A DNA stretch of 64,000 bases, from NCBI RefSeq assembly GCF_000430805.1, contig NZ_AUMS01000001.1, forward strand, positions 496,001-560,000. Reading direction: 5' to 3'. The notes beneath the pieces are model-generated. The model searched no databases. It saw only the letters and a program-made list of their open reading frames with translations, and was not told the DNA's origin. Below, in pieces: positions 59,204 to 64,000 of this stretch. Made by a program: the position numbers and the translations under genes. The DNA is from Chitinilyticum aquatile DSM 21506 (GTDB taxonomy: Bacteria; Pseudomonadota; Gammaproteobacteria; Burkholderiales; Chitinibacteraceae). The number at the start of each line of letters is the position of its first letter. The stretch's first letter is position 1.

Positions 59204-59252
59204 AGGTATAAAGCCATAGCCTTTTATTTGAAATGGCTACAGGCCAATACCC
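59204..59252. repeat. 49-bp palindrome (intergenic)
   Basis: AGGTATAAAGCCATAGCC, then TTTTATTTGAAAT, then GGCTACAGGCCAATACCC: close to the family consensus. Confidence 0.85.
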
Positions 59253-59290
59253 TACTAAACAACATGAGCAGCTAACTGCTCCAGCCATCC

Positions 59291-59366
59291 GTAATACCGG
59301 CGAAAGCCAGCATCCAAACTGCATCTGCGACCGGAAGTCCTGGATTCCGGCCTTCGCCGGAGTGAC
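59291..59366. repeat. Proteobacterial TPAKAGIQ-type inverted repeat
   Basis: GTAATACCGGCGAAAGCCAG... at the left and ...GGATTCCGGCCTTCGCCGGAGTGAC at the right form imperfect inverted arms of about 26 bp with a 24-nt spacer. The minus strand translates to VTPAKAGIQ, the hallmark of a common MITE-like intergenic repeat in beta- and gammaproteobacteria. Confidence 0.85.
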
Positions 59367-59477
59367 GTCAGAAAAGGCCGCAACACAGTTCAGGTACATC
59401 GCTATCCGAAAGGAGCAGCGGGACTGCGGGCAGCGCCGCAGTCACGGCGGCCTGCAACCATGGCATGCATTCAAAAA

Positions 59478-59504
59478 AACAGCCTGCCGGTCTGGCAGGC
59501 TGTT
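59478..59504 (-). terminator. MCP gene terminator
   Basis: AACAGCCTGCC-AGACC-GGCAGGCTGTT followed by TTTTT on the minus strand, 35 bp after the MCP stop. Confidence 0.92.
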
Positions 59505-59538
59505 CTGGCATTGCAGCCCTGAGCAGGGCCGGGGACGG

Positions 59539-61155
59539 TCAGAGGCGGAAGCGGGCGACATCCGCACGCAGCTTGCCGGCCAGCTGCTCCAGCGCGCGCA
59601 CATTTTCGTTGGCAGCGCGTACCGACTCGGCCGATTCCTCGACCATATGGGTAATGCGCTCGACATTGACCGCCAGACTGCTGCTGGCCTGGCTCTGCTC
59701 TGATGTGGCAGTGGCAACTTCGCGGATCTTGTGCAGCGTTTCCGAGGCACCGCTGCTGATTTCGCGCAGCATGGTCGCGGCACGGTCGGCCATGTCGACC
59801 CCGCGCGCCACCTGCGGCGTTGCCTGCTCCATGCTGGCGACGACCGACAGCGTGTCGGTCTGCACGGCCTGGATCATGCTGGTGATCTGTCCGGTGGCCT
59901 GCGTGGTGCGTTCGGCCAGCTTGCGCACTTCATCGGCCACCACGGCAAAGCCGCGCCCCTGCTCGCCGGCGCGTGCGGCCTCGATGGCGGCATTGAGCGC
60001 CAGCAGATTGGTCTGGTCGGCGATGTCCTTGATCACACTGGCAATGCCATCGATTTCGCGCGAGCGCTCGACCAGCCCGCCGATCAGGCCGGAGGCGTTG
60101 GAAATCTGTTCTGCCACCAGCTGAACCTCCTGCGCGGCCTTGTTGACCAGCCCTTCGCCCTCATTGGCCAGCTGCGTCGAACGCGAGGAATTCTGCTCGG
60201 TTTCGCGGGCGCCTTGCGAGATATGATCGATGCTGACCGACATTTCCTCGATGGCCGCTGCGCTGGACTGGGTGGCATCGGAGGATTGCCGCGACGCATG
60301 ATTGATGGCTTCCATCTGGTGCGCGAGGCTGCCTGTTGCCTGCCGCAGCTGGTCGGCGCCACGCTGAATGCTCTCTATCATTTCGCGCAAACTGGTCTGC
60401 ATGCTCGCCACCGCGCCCAGCAGGCTGTCGGGGCGGACGTCGCCCTGCACCTTGCGCCCCAGATCGCCCTGGGAAATCGCCTGCGCGACTTCGGCGGCGT
60501 AGGCAGGCTCGCCGCCGAGCTGCAGCAGCAGCCGGCGCACGGTCGTCATCAGGATCAGGGCAACAAAAGCGGCAATGGCCAGACAGATGACCACCTGCCA
60601 GCGGGCATTGGCCCAGAAGCGCGCATCGGCCTCGGCAAAGCTAACGCCGTTGCCGACAATCCATTTCCAGCGCGGCGTCTGGACGGCCACCGACAGCAGG
60701 TCAACCACCTTGCCTTCGCGCTCGGAAGTCCACCAGTATTCGGTCAGCTTGCCGCCGGACTTCTGCAGCGCATCAACCGCCAGCGCGCCGACGCTCTTGC
60801 CCTGGGCATCCTTGAAATCGTTGAAGCTGGTGCCGTGCAGTTGCGGGTCGAGCGGCGTGGAAACGAAGTTGAGTTTTTCATCGACGACGTACACATACTC
60901 TGACTTGTGGTATTTGTTTTCACGCAGTATCTGCGTGGCAATTGCCTTGGCCTGCTCTTCACTGAGCTTGCCGCTGGCCGCCATGTCTTCCAGCTGGGCG
61001 ATGGTCAGGTATGTGCTGCGCAGCAGTTGCTCGATGCGCGCCTTGTTATCCTGATTGGCCGCCGTTTTCATGGTCGACAGCCCCACCAGCATTACGCCAA
61101 CCAGTGCAAACAGCACAAATACTGACAGCAGCCATGCTTTCATTTTGATGGTCAT
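59539..61155 (-). CDS. Methyl-accepting chemotaxis protein with single Cache domain
   Basis: A 538-residue receptor. TM1 is about 7-28 and the periplasmic sCache_2-type sensor about 35-185 ([37 protein letters not shown]). TM2 is about 188-208, then HAMP to about 270. The signalling domain has the conserved hairpin tip region [20 protein letters not shown] and [15 protein letters not shown]. No C-terminal CheR/CheB pentapeptide is present. It is monocistronic with its own terminator; no che genes are in the window. The ligand is unknown. Confidence 0.95.
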   Translation of the reverse strand: MTIKMKAWLLSVFVLFALVGVMLVGLSTMKTAANQDNKARIEQLLRSTYLTIAQLEDMAASGKLSEEQAKAIATQILRENKYHKSEYVYVVDEKLNFVSTPLDPQLHGTSFNDFKDAQGKSVGALAVDALQKSGGKLTEYWWTSEREGKVVDLLSVAVQTPRWKWIVGNGVSFAEADARFWANARWQVVICLAIAAFVALILMTTVRRLLLQLGGEPAYAAEVAQAISQGDLGRKVQGDVRPDSLLGAVASMQTSLREMIESIQRGADQLRQATGSLAHQMEAINHASRQSSDATQSSAAAIEEMSVSIDHISQGARETEQNSSRSTQLANEGEGLVNKAAQEVQLVAEQISNASGLIGGLVERSREIDGIASVIKDIADQTNLLALNAAIEAARAGEQGRGFAVVADEVRKLAERTTQATGQITSMIQAVQTDTLSVVASMEQATPQVARGVDMADRAATMLREISSGASETLHKIREVATATSEQSQASSSLAVNVERITHMVEESAESVRAANENVRALEQLAGKLRADVARFRL

Positions 61156-61283
61156 GATTTCACCCGGTAAATACTAGATTGCGACTTACTCAGCTTAAGC
61201 AATGAAAAGCATGCTTGCACTGGAAAACTTGCACGGCCGGGCCTGTTCGCCTGTATTTCCTCATGCCCGGCATGCGGTAAAGC

Positions 61284-62765
61284 TTACACGATAAGTCCGG
61301 CCTGTCGCGCCTTGTCCCAGTCCAGCACGGCATCCAGCGCGTCGGCCAGCCGGTCGATTTCGCCTTCCAGCAGCGCCTCGGGGTCGCGAATCGCCGTCGC
61401 ATCACCCTGCCAGCCTGCCCAGCGCAGCAGCGCCTGCAGGGCTTCCGGCTCATCGAAGAGGCCATGCAGGTAGCTGCCAATGAGCTGGCCGTCCGGTGAA
61501 ACGACGCCTTCGGGCTCAAAGCCCTGCCCGCCTTCATCAGCTGTCGCCAGCCGCGCCAGCGACGGCCAGTCGGCGTTCACGCGACTGCGCCCCTGATGGA
61601 TTTCATAGCCGCGCACCGCTGCGCCGCCGGCACACAGCACGCCGTGACGCTGGCGCAGAATTTTACCGGACTCAAGCACCGTACGCATGGGTATCAGCCC
61701 AAGGCCTTTTATTTCATTGGTTTGTGACTCGATACCCTGCGGATCGGCAATGGTTTCGCCCAGCATCTGATAGCCACCGCAAATGCCGATGAGCTTGCCG
61801 CCATAGCGCAGGTGACGGGCAATTTCCGCATCCCAGCCCCACTCGCGCAGCGCCTGCATATCGCCGATCGTGTTTTTGCTGCCCGGCAAGATGAGCAGAT
61901 CGCACGGCGGCAATGGCTTGCCCGGTGTGGCGTAGCGGCAATCAATGCCTTCTACGCGCCGCAGCGGGTCGAAATCGGTGTGGTTGGAGATGTGTGGCAG
62001 CGTGGCGATCACAATGCGGAATGCCGCCGCGCCCCCCGCAGCCTGCGCTTGTGGCAGCGCATCCTCGGCCGCGATCTCCAGCCCGTGCAGATAGGGCACC
62101 ACCGCCAGCACCGGCTTGCCGGTTTGCTGCTCCAGCCAGTCCAGCCCCGGTTGCAGCAGCGCAAGATCACCCCGGAAGCGGTTGATGAGGAAGCCGCGCA
62201 CGCGGGCCTGTTCGCTGGCGGACAGACAGGCCAGGGTGCCGACGATGTGGGCGAACACGCCACCGCGGTCGATGTCGGCGACCAGCCAAACCGGGCAGTC
62301 GGCCTCTTCGGCAAATCCCATGTTCGCAATATCGCCTTCGCGCAAATTCACTTCGGCCGGACTGCCCGCGCCTTCGACCAGTACCCAGTCATATTGCGCA
62401 GCCAGGCGCTGCCACGAGTCGAACACGGCGCTGCGCGCAGTGCGCTTGTAGTGGTGATAATCCACCGCATCCAGGTTGCCGATGCTGTGCCCCTGGATGA
62501 TGACCTGCGCCCGGCAATCGCTGGAGGGCTTGAGCAGTACCGGGTTCATGTCCGAATGTGCGGGAAGGCCGCAGGCGACGGCCTGCACGGCCTGCGCACG
62601 GCCGATTTCGCCGCCATCTTCAGTGACCGCCGAATTGAGCGCCATGTTCTGCGGCTTGAACGGCGCCACACGGATGCCGCGGCGGAGCAGCAGGCGACAC
62701 AGCGCGGCGGTCAGTGTGGATTTGCCGGCATCCGAGGTACAACCCTGGATCATCAAGGTGGGCAT
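61284..62765 (-). CDS. cobQ: Cobyric acid synthase
   Basis: A 493-residue glutamine amidotransferase that amidates four side chains of adenosylcobyrinic a,c-diamide. The N-terminal synthetase domain has [22 protein letters not shown] (P-loop-like), [23 protein letters not shown] and [13 protein letters not shown]. The C-terminal amidotransferase has [12 protein letters not shown] (nucleophilic Cys) and GSYLHGLFD (His). ATG 62765 starts MPTLMIQG; the frame opens at 62819. A 49-bp palindrome (61689-61737) encodes [16 protein letters not shown], a conserved place in the family, apparently without extra residues. Confidence 0.95.
   Translation of the reverse strand: MPTLMIQGCTSDAGKSTLTAALCRLLLRRGIRVAPFKPQNMALNSAVTEDGGEIGRAQAVQAVACGLPAHSDMNPVLLKPSSDCRAQVIIQGHSIGNLDAVDYHHYKRTARSAVFDSWQRLAAQYDWVLVEGAGSPAEVNLREGDIANMGFAEEADCPVWLVADIDRGGVFAHIVGTLACLSASEQARVRGFLINRFRGDLALLQPGLDWLEQQTGKPVLAVVPYLHGLEIAAEDALPQAQAAGGAAAFRIVIATLPHISNHTDFDPLRRVEGIDCRYATPGKPLPPCDLLILPGSKNTIGDMQALREWGWDAEIARHLRYGGKLIGICGGYQMLGETIADPQGIESQTNEIKGLGLIPMRTVLESGKILRQRHGVLCAGGAAVRGYEIHQGRSRVNADWPSLARLATADEGGQGFEPEGVVSPDGQLIGSYLHGLFDEPEALQALLRWAGWQGDATAIRDPEALLEGEIDRLADALDAVLDWDKARQAGLIV
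61689..61737. repeat. 49-bp palindrome inside cobQ
   Basis: GGGTATCAGCC...CTCGATACCC, exactly 49 bp, with GGCCTTTTATTTCATTGG in the centre. It is fully coding, in the amidotransferase domain. Confidence 0.82.
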
Positions 62766-62891
62766 GGCTTGGCCAGTATCAAATAAGGGGGAGCGATTAT
62801 CGCAGCAGCTGCCAGCCACTGCACGTAATGGTCATCGGGCTGCAATGCAGCCATGCCTAAGATGGCTTGCCTGTTAAACCGAGGAACTGCC

Positions 62892-63071
62892 ATGAACCAA
62901 AATCCGCAAGACCGGATCACCAGACCGGCGCACAAACGCCCCCACCCCAGTTTTCAGGCGCGCCAGCAGCAGACTGCCTTTCAATGGCTGCTGGAAGGCA
63001 TCAGCAACATGCCTCTGCGGTTGCAGGAAGACAACAGCCCGGCCACTACCCGCTTGGCGGCACAAAGATAG
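62892..63071 (+). CDS. Small basic protein of unknown function
   Basis: A 59-residue ORF starting MNQNPQDRITRPAHKRPHPS, rich in Arg, Gln and Pro. It is supported by GAGGA 6-7 nt before the ATG and by an intrinsic terminator 28 bp after the stop. There is no recognised family. Its size and lack of homology leave real doubt. Confidence 0.45.
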   Translation: MNQNPQDRITRPAHKRPHPSFQARQQQTAFQWLLEGISNMPLRLQEDNSPATTRLAAQR

Positions 63072-63098
63072 CCAGCGGCAGTATCCACCCCGCAGATC

Positions 63099-63120
63099 AG
63101 CCGGCACCTGCCGGCTTTTT
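63099..63120 (+). terminator. Terminator after the small ORF
   Basis: AGCCGGCA-CC-TGCCGGCT followed by TTTTCC. Confidence 0.85.
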
Positions 63121-63244
63121 CCTTTTCCGGCAGGCAGATAGCGCCGGATTCCTGCCATGGCACCACAGCCGCGCCCCGCCTCAGGGCATACAGGGTTAGG
63201 GATTTTCACAAGTGTTATGCACAGCAGAAGCCGCTAAGGTTGCG

Positions 63245-63267
63245 ATGCCGTACAACTGTTACGGCAT
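63245..63267. promoter_or_regulatory. Palindrome upstream of livH
   Basis: ATGCCGTA and TACGGCAT are perfect 8-bp arms separated by 7 bp, about 40 bp before the livH start. Possible operator or leader hairpin; no regulator is known. Confidence 0.4.
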
Positions 63268-63308
63268 AATCTGCGGCAATCTGATTCCCTCCTTTGAGGT
63301 TTTGACAA

Positions 63309-64000
63309 GTGGACCACCTCCTCCAACACCTGATCAATGGCCTGGTGATCGGCAGTGTGTATGCACTGATCGCACTGGGCTACACGATGGTGTACGGCAT
63401 CATGCAGCTGATCAACTTCGCCCACGGCGAAATCGTGATGATCGGCGCCATGGTAACGATCACCTGCATCAACATGCTGCTGGGCGCCAATGTGGCGCTG
63501 CCGGGCATCCTGCTGCTGACCATCGGCCTTGCCATGGCGATTCCAGTCTCGATGGCGCTCGGCTATGGCATCGAGCGCGTGGCCTACCGGCCGCTGCGCA
63601 ATGCGCCGCGCCTCGCCCCGCTGATCACGGCCATCGGCCTCTCGATCGTGCTGCAGCAGGTCGCCACGCTGATCTGGGGCCGCAATTACCGCCCCTTCCC
63701 GCCAATTCTTGAAATCAAGACCTTCGAAATCGGTGGCGCAGTCATCACCAATCTGCAGGTTGCGATCATTGTGCTGGCCATCGTGATCATGGCCGCACTG
63801 TTTTTCCTGATCGAACGCTCCAAGCTCGGCCGCGCCATGCGTGCCACCGCACAGAACATCGACGTGGCGAGGCTGATGGGAGTGAACACCAACACCATCA
63901 TCTCGCTGACCTTCGTGATCGGCTCGGCGCTGGGCGCCGTGGCTGGCGTGATGGTCGCCGCGAACTATGACCAGGCGCATGCCTACATGGGCTTCCTGAT
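63309..64000 (+). CDS. livH: Branched-chain amino acid ABC transporter permease (LivH family), 5' part
   Basis: The first 230 or so residues of a LivH-type permease; the gene runs off the right edge. The predicted start is GTG 63309 (VDHLLQHLINGLVIGSVYALIALGYTMVYG), with TGAGG 9 nt upstream. Hallmarks are GIMQLINFAHGEIVMIGAM, AYRPLRNAPRLAPLITAIGLSI and the EAA-loop MRATAQNIDVARLMGVNTNTII. About five helices are visible. LivM, LivG, LivF and a binding protein are expected downstream. UrtB (urea) is a close relative but less likely. Confidence 0.93.
   Translation, partial: MDHLLQHLINGLVIGSVYALIALGYTMVYGIMQLINFAHGEIVMIGAMVTITCINMLLGANVALPGILLLTIGLAMAIPVSMALGYGIERVAYRPLRNAPRLAPLITAIGLSIVLQQVATLIWGRNYRPFPPILEIKTFEIGGAVITNLQVAIIVLAIVIMAALFFLIERSKLGRAMRATAQNIDVARLMGVNTNTIISLTFVIGSALGAVAGVMVAANYDQAHAYMGFL

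Larger units (their letters stand above)
59041..59538. other. Intergenic region with three repeat/terminator signals
   Basis: These 498 bp hold a 49-bp palindrome (59204-59252), a TPAKAGIQ-type inverted repeat (59291-59366) and the MCP terminator (59478-59504). No supported gene was seen; the minus frame reading VTPAKAGIQ is the known translation of that repeat. Confidence 0.6.

Noticed and set aside
59202-59399. Minus-strand frame encoding VTPAKAGIQ
   Set aside because: This peptide is the usual translation of a common proteobacterial intergenic repeat, not a real protein.

Overview
The window reads as chromosomal DNA of a GC-rich Gram-negative betaproteobacterium, most likely of the order Neisseriales (Chitinibacter/Chitinilyticum-like; the genus is a guess). 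The basis is the gene content: class I fumarase, AnmK, a PlpD-type outer-membrane phospholipase, SstT, YvcK, Mfd, a RecB-RecD pair, and the domain style of the c-di-GMP and chemotaxis proteins. No prophage, CRISPR array, rRNA or complete insertion sequence was seen. There is one tRNA (Ser, anticodon GGA).

Layout. 1-3100 (minus): tRNA-Ser, aspS, a DUF502 membrane protein and an FmdB zinc-ribbon protein. 3200-9000 (plus): a YidB-like protein, cobU, an M23 peptidase, anmK and an MFS-acyltransferase fusion. 9200-15300 (minus): a type Vd patatin, rlmB and a large GGDEF-EAL protein. 15400-23400 (plus): mfd, sstT, yvcK, a VOC protein, a methyltransferase and a small frameshifted membrane gene. 23450-25570: fumA and a divergent DUF2917 gene with a symmetric four-site operator between them. 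25650-32620: a five-gene sugar ABC operon (binding protein, ATPase, permease, PfkB kinase, aldose epimerase) with a divergent LacI regulator and two matching operator palindromes. 32640-33480: a small AT-richer island with a RAYT transposase relic, two REP sequences and a DUF1493 gene. 33480-39280: recB-recD. 39360-42140: envelope proteins, a SatP acetate channel and an operator-controlled orphan gene. 42150-48610 (minus): thyA-ABC ATPase-ygjP (overlapping), then rluB-greB-histidine kinase. 48730-52960 (minus): an unknown gene, mutS, and a HAD phosphatase-SemiSWEET pair. 53080-58040 (plus): an AraC regulator, then a DeoR regulator followed by tpiA-fbp-fba, three consecutive gluconeogenic steps. 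58200-62770 (minus): an unknown gene, a yeast-type cytosine deaminase, an MCP and cobQ. 62890-64000 (plus): a small ORF and the start of livH, which runs off the window.

The most unusual signal is a dispersed palindrome of exactly 49 bp, with ends RGGTAT...ATACCY, inner arms GCC/GGC and an AT-rich centre. I count 13 clear copies and 3 weaker ones. About half lie between genes, and one of these sits inside the sugar operon between the binding-protein and ATPase genes. The others lie inside reading frames (recB twice, recD, cobQ, the epimerase C-terminus, probably the sugar kinase and the DUF502 gene). In recD and cobQ the protein shows no extra residues against the family pattern I remember, so this may be a selected DNA site rather than, or as well as, a mobile element. 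I do not recognise it as a named repeat family.
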